DNA from: Segatella copri
GTDB lineage: Bacteria > Bacteroidota > Bacteroidia > Bacteroidales > Bacteroidaceae
DNA: 64,000 bases
Direction: 5' to 3'
Assembly: GCF_949820605.1 (NCBI RefSeq)
Contig: NZ_CATKVU010000006.1
Coordinates: 2,367,001 to 2,431,000 of the forward strand
Shown: positions 56,045 to 64,000 of the stretch, piece after piece
Layout: every line of letters starts with the position of its first letter
How positions within the stretch are numbered: position 1 is the first letter of the stretch
The notes under the pieces: generated by a model
What the model was told of the DNA's origin: nothing
Databases searched by the model: none
The model's input: the letters and a program-made list of their open reading frames with translations, nothing else
Made by a program: the position numbers and the translations under genes

Positions 56045-58009
56045 TTACCAGCCTGGATTTTGTCTAAACTCTGAACTGATCTGAGTCTCCTTGATTGGCA
56101 ATGGGAACCAATAGTGCTTGGCATCGAAATTACGAGTCAATATCAACTTTCTACGATAATTGGCAACCTGAGCGTCCTTAGGATCATTCTTCGTATAGAA
56201 GTCTGCACTTTCCACACGGTCAAACTCCTGTGAGAATTTTTGATTATATGGTGCCTCTGTCAGAAGCAACCAACGCTGCAAGTCACAAAAACGGAATCCT
56301 TCGAAAGAAAGTTCTACCTCACGCTCACGACGGACCTCATCCATGAACTTATGGTTGTCTGCAACAAATTCTGGAGCAACATGACCTGCACCACAACGGT
56401 CGCGAAGTGTATTAATTGCATCTTCTGCGGTCTTGCCAAAGTTTGAAGACTTGCCAGAAGCACCACCGAATGCAGCACAAGCCTCTGCATACATCAAGTA
56501 TATGTCTGCAAGACGCATATATGGCAAATAGCAGTGTAAAGCTGAACCCCAATCGTAATCTTTATCCACTTCATTACAAGTATGAGGCACCAACTTCTGA
56601 ATGAAATAACCCGTACGGCTTGCATTTGCGACAGGGCGCATATTACCACCCGTATATAATTGGCAATACTGTAAATCTGCATACTGACCAGGTGTTCCGT
56701 TCAAATACTTAAAACCATCGAAGACGATATCGTGGTAGAAACGGGGATCACGATTTTTGAAAGGATGGGTAGGGTCGAAGCCAGACTTTGGATTGAGTAC
56801 ATACTTACCATTCTCAACCAAATAGATTGGCTCTCCGTTAGCCATTCCATAAGCCTCTACAAGGTTGGCCGTAGGTTGGTGAATGACATTATCATGAGCA
56901 ACTACTTTCTGTACCTTAGGGCCAAAGACCTTAGAGGTATTCCAGTTAGAGCCATTAAAATCAGCAGATGGACCACGGAAGATTGCTTCAACCGTTCCTG
57001 GCATTTTCCAGTTCTGCTTCTTGGTATAGAATATATCAGAAAAACAGCTATTGGCATCAGCAGATTTCTCATGATTGTAGATGTCTGAGTACTTAAACTC
57101 TGCCAATGCATATTGTGTCTGACCAGCTTCCACAAGAGAGAGCAGTTCACCAAAAGCCTCAGCTGCCTTCTTAGCATATTCTTGATCATAATCATAAGTC
57201 TTGCCATTCTTGCTGGCACCAGTCTGCGCACCATTCTTCATCAAAGGACTAGCAGCCCAAAGATAGGTTTTACCAAGATAACCAAGAGCCATGATCTTAT
57301 TGATGCGAAGATCATTCTTACCTTGTGTGGCTAAACCTGCAGAAGTCTTATCCCAATTAATAGGCAACAAATCGGCAGCCTTGCGGAAATCTGCTGCCGC
57401 TTTATCAGCGCATTCCTGAAAAGAAAGGCGTGGCAATCTCTGCTCGGCATTGTCACCGAGAAAAGTATCCACATAAGGCATACCACCAAAATACTGCATC
57501 ATTTCCTCATGCCACCATGCACGGAAGAAATAGAGCTGACCCTCTATCAGTTTTTTCTCTTCAGCACTTCCAGTCACAAACTTGTCGATATTCTGTAAAC
57601 CGAGATTACATTTTCTGATGCAATACCACGCATGGTTCCAAATACCGTGGTCGAACTTATTTGTGGAAGTAGAAGAACCATCACGCTTTAGCCAGTTACC
57701 AGTAGATTCCCATGCACGGAAGTTACCTAAATCAACCTGATGGGTCATTCTATTATCAGCCTCAGGATTGAAGATTTCATCATCACCCCAGTTCCATGAA
57801 GGACAATAGTTACATTTCTCTTTATCAGGGATACAGTTGTATATTTCCTCAACGAAACCTTGGAAATTACGGAAATTGGCAAAGGCATCGTCTGCAGAAA
57901 CTGTTGAGTCTGGCTCCTTGTCCAAGTAGTCTTGACAAGAACTCAGCGAAGTACCGAGAGCCAGCGAGACGCATCCCGTCAACAATAATGTCTTTATCTT
58001 ATTTTTCAT
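56045..58009 (-). CDS. xusB: SusD-like lipoprotein (first of the xus operon)
   Basis: 654 residues from ATG 58009, 20 bp after the XusA stop; lipobox SLSSC. SusD features: QDYLDKEPDSTVSADDAFANFRNFQGFVEEIYN, four TPR-like helical pairs, and the C-terminal EVELSFEGFRFCDLQRWLLL and SSEFRQNPGW. It binds xylan-derived oligosaccharides above the XusA pore. The frame upstream of 58009 overlaps xusA and is rejected. Confidence 0.92.
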   Translation of the reverse strand: MKNKIKTLLLTGCVSLALGTSLSSCQDYLDKEPDSTVSADDAFANFRNFQGFVEEIYNCIPDKEKCNYCPSWNWGDDEIFNPEADNRMTHQVDLGNFRAWESTGNWLKRDGSSTSTNKFDHGIWNHAWYCIRKCNLGLQNIDKFVTGSAEEKKLIEGQLYFFRAWWHEEMMQYFGGMPYVDTFLGDNAEQRLPRLSFQECADKAAADFRKAADLLPINWDKTSAGLATQGKNDLRINKIMALGYLGKTYLWAASPLMKNGAQTGASKNGKTYDYDQEYAKKAAEAFGELLSLVEAGQTQYALAEFKYSDIYNHEKSADANSCFSDIFYTKKQNWKMPGTVEAIFRGPSADFNGSNWNTSKVFGPKVQKVVAHDNVIHQPTANLVEAYGMANGEPIYLVENGKYVLNPKSGFDPTHPFKNRDPRFYHDIVFDGFKYLNGTPGQYADLQYCQLYTGGNMRPVANASRTGYFIQKLVPHTCNEVDKDYDWGSALHCYLPYMRLADIYLMYAEACAAFGGASGKSSNFGKTAEDAINTLRDRCGAGHVAPEFVADNHKFMDEVRREREVELSFEGFRFCDLQRWLLLTEAPYNQKFSQEFDRVESADFYTKNDPKDAQVANYRRKLILTRNFDAKHYWFPLPIKETQISSEFRQNPGW

Positions 58010-58028
58010 CTGAATATTTTTTTTATAA

Positions 58029-61000
58029 TTACAATGAGAATTTAACACCTAAGTTGAAGCGGCGAACCGTAGGGTATGCTCCCAACCAGCCACCACCACC
58101 GAGGTTTGCCTCACGGTCATCAGGCATACGAGTCCAGAGCCAGAGGTTATTACCATTCAAGTAAACCTTGAGGTAGTTTATGCCTAATGCCTTAATCCAG
58201 CCCTTGGTCCAGGTATAAGCAATCTCGACATTCTTCAAACGAATGTAAGAGCCATCATACATAAATTGTGTACCATAGGTGTAACTTGAAGCTGTGGCAC
58301 CCCAACGAGGGAGGATACATTCTGCATTGCCTTGATTCTTATTCCACCAAGTACCAGTATCATAAACATTATCAAGCATATTACCAAAGCTTGTCAATGA
58401 TACGTCACGGGTCACATCAGTTACTCCATAGAACTGAGCGAAAGCAGAGAACCCCTTCCATTCGAAACCAATAGTAGCATTATAGGTGTTCTGCGGACTA
58501 CTGCTATAACCTACAGGAGCCGAGTCCCTGCTATCAACAACACCATCACCATTGAAATCAACAATGTAATAGTCACCAACCAAACGGTGATTGTCATTGG
58601 AGTCGTGCGCCGGAGAACCTATCAAATCATCAATATTATTGATAAAGCCCTTATCTATATAAGAGTGATACTGATTCATGGCAAATCCTGCCTCCTTTTG
58701 ATAATTTGGAGTAAAGATGGCATCATCCTTCAAAATCACCTTATTCTTGGCATGGGTCATATTGAAATTACCCCAGAGTCGCAAGCCATTAGCAAACACC
58801 TTATTAAGTTTCAATTCCCACTCGTAACCACTGGTACGAACCTTACCTTTATTAATAGTAGGTGCTGTCGTTCCGAAATAAGAAGGAACAGAACGGTTGG
58901 CGCCGAAAATCAAGATGTCATTACGACGATCACAGAAGAAATCCAAAGAACCAGTAATCAAGCCTCCCAAGAAACCATAATCAATACCGAAGTTGGTTTT
59001 CTTAACTGTTTCCCATTTCACATTATCATTTCCAAGAGTGTTCTGTCGATACCATGTATAGATGCTCTCTGTATGGTCGAGATCCATCGTAGTCTTGCCG
59101 CCATACGCCCACTGACTCATATACAACCAGCGACGACTAGAATCAAATGGGTCACCTATGTTGTCATCACCAATCTCACCATAGGAAGCACGGAACTTCA
59201 ACATATCGATGATGTGCTTGTCACGAAGAGACTTCATGAAGTTTTCCTCAGTAATGGTCCATCCGATAGCACCTGAATTGAAGAAGGCAAAACGATTGTC
59301 CTTGCTGAACTTTTCTGATCCGTTATAGGCGCCATTATACTCGATGTTATAACGACCTGCATAGCTATAGGTAGCACGGAATGCCCAGTCCTCACGGTAA
59401 GTTGGCATCACACTACCACGTGCATTCTCCTGACGTGAGAACAAGCCCATGGCTGATACGTCATGCTGTCCAAACTTGCGAGCCCAGTTGAGCTGCAACT
59501 GATAGTAGAGGTTGCGAACAGTCTGGTTATTATCTACAGAACCACCTTCCGTTGACCAGTTCACACCTTGCTGCCAATCAAACTTATTATTTCCTTCAAG
59601 TTCTTTACCATAAGTAACCTGACCTGTTTCAGGATCAATATACTTAGTCTGGGCTTCATTATTCAAGTCATTGATACCTCGTCCTGTCTCAACAAAAACA
59701 TTATCCCAAGAGATAGTACCACGGAAATTCAAGCCTTTGGTTATGAAATCCAATTTTTGCTCAAGGGTAAAGTCTGTATTGATACGAGTGGTTGTAGCCT
59801 GTGCTGTACCACCGATAGCAAGATTCTGTGCAGAGTTACTTACATTGGAAGCAGCTGGATAGAATCCCCATGTGCCGTCAGAATATTGTGGCAAGAACAC
59901 ATCTGGGGCGATGTTATAAGCACCAGCCCACTGCTGACCAATCTGCCACTCACTATTGCTCATGTTACTCCAAGGAGCTTTTCTTACGCCATTGCTACCA
60001 GCCACATTTACCTTCAAAGTAGTGCTACTTGTGATGGCAAAGTCCAAGTTACTACGAACATTGATACGATTGTATCCATAGCCAGAGTTGTAATTACGAC
60101 CATTGTCATACTCACGGAAGAGGTCACCCTCATGCACGAAATCAGCAGAAGCGAAGTACTTAACGAATTTTGTACCACCACTCACGTTCACGTTGGCATT
60201 ATAGGACACAGCAGACTTTTTGAAAAGTGCATCCTGCCAATCCACATTGGCATAACGTTCACGCTGCTCCTGAGTAGTCTGGTTTCGATAGTTGTCTATA
60301 AAAGACTGAGGACGAAGATATGAAACACCTTCAGGATAAATGCCCAGTTCACGCTCTACCACTTGGTTGCGAAGCATCAACGCATCATAAGAGTCGTACT
60401 TATTAGGCAACTTAGAAGGAGCTTTCAACGTAGCATTGAAACCAACGTCAATCTTAGCCTTGCCTTCCTGACCACGCTTGGTGGTAACCAAGATGACACC
60501 ATTGGCTCCCTTCACACCATAGACTGCAGTAGCAGAAGCATCCTTCAGTACAGAGATGCTCTCCACAGAAGAGATGTCCACGCTGCTCAGAGGACGTTCA
60601 ATACCATCAACGAGAACGAGAGGGTCGGAATTATTCCATGAACTAGAACCACGGATGATAATCTGAGGTTCCTCCTCACCAGGCATACCATTGCCTTGGA
60701 TTGTAACAACTCCTGGGAGGTTACCTGTCAAGGCTGAACCAACGTCGCTGACACCAGCTGCACGCTCCAAAACCTCACCAGTGGTCTGGGTGATGGAACC
60801 TACGACAGATGCCTTCTTCTGCTGACCATAACCAACGACTACAACTTCGCCGATGGCATTGTCGTCTTCAAGAGTAAGTTTGAACTCTCTCTTCTTACCG
60901 ATCTTTACTTCCTTGGTCTTCATACCTACGTATGTAAATACGAGGGTAGAATTCTCTGAAGGAACACTGATACTGAAATTACCATCTAAGTCGGTGACCG

Positions 61001-61175
61001 CACCGACGCTGGCATTACCTTTTAGTTTTACAGTGGCACCTATCAGAGGCTCACCTGTACCGTCAACAAGATTACCCTTGACCTGGATATTCTGTGCCTG
61101 AGCATTCAGGCTGCAGAAAGCTCCCACCAAGCATAAGGCTGCTGTCCGTTTCATTGTTAACACTTGTTCAATCAT
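58029..61175 (-). CDS. xusA: SusC-like TonB-dependent transporter, first gene of the xus operon
   Basis: 1048 residues. Signal MKRTAALCLVGAFCSLNAQAQ (this ATG at 61154 is an alternative start), carboxypeptidase-like domain IQVKGNLVDGTGEPLIGATV, VVVVGYGQQKKAS TonB box region, plug with IIIRGSSSWNNSDPLVLVDG and VTTKRGQEGKAK, and a complete barrel ending RFNLGVKFSL. It imports xylo-oligosaccharides across the outer membrane. It heads a six-gene operon with the order of the P. bryantii xusA-xusE-xyn10C cluster. Shared operator E lies at 61242-61295. Confidence 0.94.
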   Translation of the reverse strand: MIEQVLTMKRTAALCLVGAFCSLNAQAQNIQVKGNLVDGTGEPLIGATVKLKGNASVGAVTDLDGNFSISVPSENSTLVFTYVGMKTKEVKIGKKREFKLTLEDDNAIGEVVVVGYGQQKKASVVGSITQTTGEVLERAAGVSDVGSALTGNLPGVVTIQGNGMPGEEEPQIIIRGSSSWNNSDPLVLVDGIERPLSSVDISSVESISVLKDASATAVYGVKGANGVILVTTKRGQEGKAKIDVGFNATLKAPSKLPNKYDSYDALMLRNQVVERELGIYPEGVSYLRPQSFIDNYRNQTTQEQRERYANVDWQDALFKKSAVSYNANVNVSGGTKFVKYFASADFVHEGDLFREYDNGRNYNSGYGYNRINVRSNLDFAITSSTTLKVNVAGSNGVRKAPWSNMSNSEWQIGQQWAGAYNIAPDVFLPQYSDGTWGFYPAASNVSNSAQNLAIGGTAQATTTRINTDFTLEQKLDFITKGLNFRGTISWDNVFVETGRGINDLNNEAQTKYIDPETGQVTYGKELEGNNKFDWQQGVNWSTEGGSVDNNQTVRNLYYQLQLNWARKFGQHDVSAMGLFSRQENARGSVMPTYREDWAFRATYSYAGRYNIEYNGAYNGSEKFSKDNRFAFFNSGAIGWTITEENFMKSLRDKHIIDMLKFRASYGEIGDDNIGDPFDSSRRWLYMSQWAYGGKTTMDLDHTESIYTWYRQNTLGNDNVKWETVKKTNFGIDYGFLGGLITGSLDFFCDRRNDILIFGANRSVPSYFGTTAPTINKGKVRTSGYEWELKLNKVFANGLRLWGNFNMTHAKNKVILKDDAIFTPNYQKEAGFAMNQYHSYIDKGFINNIDDLIGSPAHDSNDNHRLVGDYYIVDFNGDGVVDSRDSAPVGYSSSPQNTYNATIGFEWKGFSAFAQFYGVTDVTRDVSLTSFGNMLDNVYDTGTWWNKNQGNAECILPRWGATASSYTYGTQFMYDGSYIRLKNVEIAYTWTKGWIKALGINYLKVYLNGNNLWLWTRMPDDREANLGGGGWLGAYPTVRRFNLGVKFSL

Positions 61176-61241
61176 GTTCTATTCATTTTTGATTTATGCT
61201 TTAAAAATTTAGGCGTGCACTAAAACTGTTTATTCACGGCG

Positions 61242-61295
61242 GCAAAGGTATGGATTTCTTTCGAAACATACTTTGCGTGGTGTAACAGAAAGTTT
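61242..61295 (-). promoter_or_regulatory. Xylan operator/promoter E (xusA)
   Basis: Minus strand: AAACTTTCTGTTAC, 7 nt, AAAGTA, 18 nt, TACCTTTGC. It ends 1 bp before the GH5 stop codon, so the operator fills the intergenic space exactly. Confidence 0.82.
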
Positions 61296-61296
61296 A

Positions 61297-62697
61297 TCAT
61301 TTTAGAAAAACCTTGCGAGAACGTATTTTTCCATTACTTAACAGTTGTTTTATTATATAAACACCAGCAGTTGGCTTTTCTACCTCTTTTCCTTCTATAT
61401 TATAATATAAGGTGGAAACCACGTCTGCCTGGGTTTCTAATTGTTTAATTCCTGTTGTATTTTGTTTCAAATACCACTCTTTATACCAGTTCATACAGGC
61501 ATAGCCGCAACACTCTTCGAACAATCCGTGTTTCTTGGCATTCTGGAAACCAGGAATCACCTTGCCCGATTTAAGATATTCATCAATATCGTAATATTCC
61601 TGCGGATGGGTAAGGGTCATACCGATATTGCCAAAGTGGTCGTGAACTGCCTTCCATGCCAATCCCCATTTCGAGGTAGATGCTGTTGCCCAGCTTCCCA
61701 GGTTAGGTTGTGTCCACTGTCCCCACTCATTGTAGTGACCTTTATTTTTCTGGTCAGGATCTTCCGGACTCCAGTCTATCTCCGTTACCATGATAGGTTT
61801 CGTTTCCACCATCGGCACCTGACTTTTAAAGTTGCGGATGAAAGTATCGTGATTGCAATTCTTATCGGTCATATTTCCATACCATCCGGAATAAACATGT
61901 ACTGCATAAGAGAAGTTGTCCTCGCTATCGGTGATAGGATACTTGGCGTAATTCTGATATTGGCTCTGATAACCGGCACCCGGAACCCAGATGATTCCCT
62001 TGAAGCCCTGCTCGCGAATCTCGTTAATCACCGGCTGGAAGTAATCATGCAGTGCTTTATCCGAATTAGAGCCATCACCCAGATGAACCCTCACCGGCTC
62101 GTTGGCTAGTTCGATAGAGATAATACCCGAATTCTGCTGAATATACTCATCGGCAGCAAATGCTTTCCAGATACCCTTCAGATAGCGGTTGTACTTATCG
62201 TCTACTCTGATATCACCAGGACAGACACCCGGTGGACGTACGATGACGTAAAGTCCATGTGCTATAGCATCCTTGATGAGAGGAATATAGAGTTTCTGGA
62301 GATAGCGACGGTAGCGCGCCATGTTGAATGCCGAGATATCAGCCTCGTTTTCTGCTTTCTTTGCCGGATCGTTGGTCCAGCATGGATCCATGTGCAATCG
62401 GAACACGGTACAATAAGCACCCTGCTTCTTGTCGGTAATAGCCGAGAACAGCTTAGAGAAATATTCCAAGCAAGGCTTAATGTCGGCATCAGAATAATCA
62501 GCCTTCCACTGTTGCCATCTCCAACCGTTGAAGTAGCGGTTTGGCGTATCCATTACGCCATGCAAGACAACAGTCTTACCATTGGCATCCACCAGGTTCC
62601 TACCCTGCACACGGAGTGCCGGCAGATTATCTGCAGCCAGTCCCTCCATTGACAGCATAGCCATAGCGAGTGATATTAACAATTTCTTTCTGTTCAT
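61297..62697 (-). CDS. GH5 endo-xylanase-type enzyme with C-terminal sorting-like tail
   Basis: 466 residues from ATG 62697 (signal MNRKKLLISLAMAMLSMEGLAA). GH5 barrel: acid/base Glu200 in IELANEP, nucleophile Glu306 in VTEIDWSPE. The context and pattern (VVLHGVMDTPNRYFNGWRW, CTVFRLHMDPCW) suggest subfamily 21, known from Bacteroidota xylan loci as a xylanase. The last 40 residues (YYNIEGKEVEKPTAGVYIIKQ ... RSRKVFLK) look like a C-terminal secretion or anchoring tail. It has its own operator F and an unusually long leader of about 270 nt. Confidence 0.87.
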   Translation of the reverse strand: MNRKKLLISLAMAMLSMEGLAADNLPALRVQGRNLVDANGKTVVLHGVMDTPNRYFNGWRWQQWKADYSDADIKPCLEYFSKLFSAITDKKQGAYCTVFRLHMDPCWTNDPAKKAENEADISAFNMARYRRYLQKLYIPLIKDAIAHGLYVIVRPPGVCPGDIRVDDKYNRYLKGIWKAFAADEYIQQNSGIISIELANEPVRVHLGDGSNSDKALHDYFQPVINEIREQGFKGIIWVPGAGYQSQYQNYAKYPITDSEDNFSYAVHVYSGWYGNMTDKNCNHDTFIRNFKSQVPMVETKPIMVTEIDWSPEDPDQKNKGHYNEWGQWTQPNLGSWATASTSKWGLAWKAVHDHFGNIGMTLTHPQEYYDIDEYLKSGKVIPGFQNAKKHGLFEECCGYACMNWYKEWYLKQNTTGIKQLETQADVVSTLYYNIEGKEVEKPTAGVYIIKQLLSNGKIRSRKVFLK

Positions 62698-62803
62698 TGT
62701 TACGATTATTTTTAGATTTATCATTTATTGTCAGTCACCTTATTATATTATGAAGGATTGCCAGGTTCCAGTTTACAGAAAAGGATGCTGGTCTTTTAAA
62801 ATA

Positions 62804-62832
62804 GAATGGCGCGTAATCACTACGCACCATTC
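62804..62832 (-). promoter_or_regulatory. Stable hairpin in the GH5 leader
   Basis: GAATGG-GCGTA stem (11 bp, one C-A mismatch) with a 5-nt loop, followed on the minus strand by TATTTTAAAAG. It lies between operator F and the GH5 start and could act as an attenuator or stabilise the mRNA. The rest of the 270-nt leader shows no ORF of note. Confidence 0.45.
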
Positions 62833-62972
62833 CCGAAAACCAATTAATCATGATTCTATATAAAAACCATAATATCAAAATCTTTTAGAAATTCTAAACC
62901 TATTCTACAACCTATTATGTATAAACCTAACTAACCTAAATATTCTAAATATATACAACTTAAAAAACCGAT

Positions 62973-63026
62973 GCAAAGATACTCCTAATCTATCATATAT
63001 ACTTTATAATAAGTAACCAATAGTTT
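62973..63026 (-). promoter_or_regulatory. Xylan operator/promoter F (GH5)
   Basis: Minus strand: AAACTATTGGTTAC, 7 nt, AAAGTA, 18 nt, TATCTTTGC. Confidence 0.8.
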
Positions 63027-63175
63027 TTCTCTCGTATCACATGTAACCTTATCTTTACTCTATGTAACATTTTAACATCTTTTTAATACATTCTCGTAAA
63101 AAACATACCTTACCATGCATTATTCTCCCATTTATTTTGTATTTTTGCAAACGAATATAAAAAAGCCAAAAGACA

Positions 63176-64000
63176 ATGAAACCAAGAATCATGATGATTT
63201 CCATGAAATCAAACCTCAGAACAATGAGATACATCGGTCTTTTACTGATGTTTATCTTCTGTCTCACTGCGCAGAATATGATGGCGCAGCGAGGAAAACT
63301 TTTCAATTCAGACAACCAGCTTTCGAGCAACCTTGCCACTCAGGTGTTCCAGGATTCAAATGGTTTCATTTGGATTGCCACCCGTAACGGCTTGAATATC
63401 TATGATGGCTATAACTTTATGGTCATCAGAAAAACCTACGACAACAGTGACGGGCTCAACAGCAACTATATCAACAGTATAACACAGGATGAAAAGGGGC
63501 GTATTGTGCTGGGAACAAACAAGTCGCTGCTTATACTTAATGGTAAAAGATTCAGCAACGTACCTATGCTCGATTCAAGAAATAAGCCTATAAACACTTA
63601 CGTTACCCAGGTTAGCCGTTTGCACAATGGCGATATTGCTGTCGTTACCTCCGGTTACGGCATCATGACAAAAAAAATAGATGCAAACGCCTGTTACGCC
63701 ATGAAAGGAGAAGTGGAGAACCTGAAATTCATACATAAGATTCTGGAAGACAAACAAGAAAGGCTCTGGATTATCCTGGAAAACGGAAAGCTGTATCGGA
63801 AAGAAAAGAACGGCAAGCTTGTTTCACGCATCATGGGAACAGAGCAACTTAACACACAAGATATCAGGCAAGACGACAAGGGCAACATTTATCTTGCTAC
63901 CAAGAATGATGGTATTTACCTTCTCAAGGCAGGTTCAACCATCTTCACCAAGATAGCCGGCATAGGCAATCTTCCTATAGACAACATCTATATCAGCCGC
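63176..64000 (+). CDS. Hybrid two-component system regulator (HTCS), 3' part outside the window
   Basis: Open from ATG 63176 to the window end (275 codons). The N-terminus MKPRIMMISMKSNLRTMRYIG is followed by a hydrophobic segment and then Reg_prop beta-propeller units: LATQVFQDSNGFIWIATRNG, INSITQDEKGRIVLGTNKSL, IRQDDKGNIYLATKNDGIYL. This is the periplasmic sensor of an HTCS, a one-protein regulator that also carries histidine kinase, receiver and AraC-type domains (not visible here). A -7 box TATTTTTG lies at 63140-63147. Divergent from GH5 and next to xusA, it is in the place of the xylan regulators of P. bryantii and B. ovatus and is the best candidate to bind the seven operators. Confidence 0.9.
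   Translation, partial: MKPRIMMISMKSNLRTMRYIGLLLMFIFCLTAQNMMAQRGKLFNSDNQLSSNLATQVFQDSNGFIWIATRNGLNIYDGYNFMVIRKTYDNSDGLNSNYINSITQDEKGRIVLGTNKSLLILNGKRFSNVPMLDSRNKPINTYVTQVSRLHNGDIAVVTSGYGIMTKKIDANACYAMKGEVENLKFIHKILEDKQERLWIILENGKLYRKEKNGKLVSRIMGTEQLNTQDIRQDDKGNIYLATKNDGIYLLKAGSTIFTKIAGIGNLPIDNIYISR

Overview
This window looks like a chromosomal segment of a gut Prevotella/Segatella (Bacteroidota; the content is close to what is known for S. copri). The evidence is the SusC/SusD pairs, the Bacteroidota promoter form (TTTG about 19-20 bp upstream of TAnnTTTG), the lack of Shine-Dalgarno sites, lipoprotein signals ending in SC, and an IS1182-family and an IS982-family element. Most of the window is a xylan utilisation locus broken up by unrelated and mobile DNA.

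Layout. 0-4.3 kb: end of a TPR protein, an IS1182-family element, a small 2[4Fe-4S] ferredoxin and a PorT-like barrel. 4.4-12.1 kb (minus strand): three secreted glycosidases, a double GH43, a GH95 and a GH43. 12.2-18 kb: a DUF5723-type barrel and a lipoprotein, a repeat-rich non-coding stretch, and a DUF1703-type AAA-ATPase. 18-38 kb: a TlpA-like protein, GH3, a frameshifted GH31, GH43, an unknown secreted protein, a GH43-GH8 fusion, SusD and SusC (all minus), then a divergent CE6-CE1 esterase. 38-41.9 kb: a mobile-looking cassette (RepB-like initiator, DUF4248 protein, structured leader, 22-bp iterons, HU protein, smalltalk peptide, amidase). 41.9-44.8 kb: a two-gene hypothetical module, a Rpn-family remnant and an IS982-family element. 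44.8-47.8 kb: a secreted protein and a second ATPase. 47.9-64 kb: GH10, a XusE-like lipoprotein, two SusD/SusC pairs (the classical xusA-E/xyn10C order), a GH5, and the first 275 codons of a hybrid two-component system (HTCS) that probably controls the locus.

How it works together. GH10 and GH5 should cut the xylan backbone at the cell surface. The three SusCD pairs should bind and import oligosaccharides. GH43, GH95, GH31, GH3, GH8 and CE6/CE1 should remove arabinose, L-galactose, alpha-xylose, acetyl and feruloyl groups and break xylo-oligosaccharides down to xylose. The presence of GH95 and GH31 suggests a highly decorated cereal glucuronoarabinoxylan.

Most notable observation: seven promoters spread over 51 kb (near 12.1, 23.2, 35.8, 36.0, 46.0, 61.3 and 63.0 kb) carry the same direct-repeat element, AAAGTATTTGTTAC-N7-AAAGTA-N18-TAnnTTTGC, with identical spacing. 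It looks like the HTCS operator and defines a regulon that includes one uncharacterised secreted protein. The second notable observation is the RepB-like cassette: a 22-bp iteron array, plus a highly structured 5' leader with mutually exclusive stems that contains one inverted iteron core.
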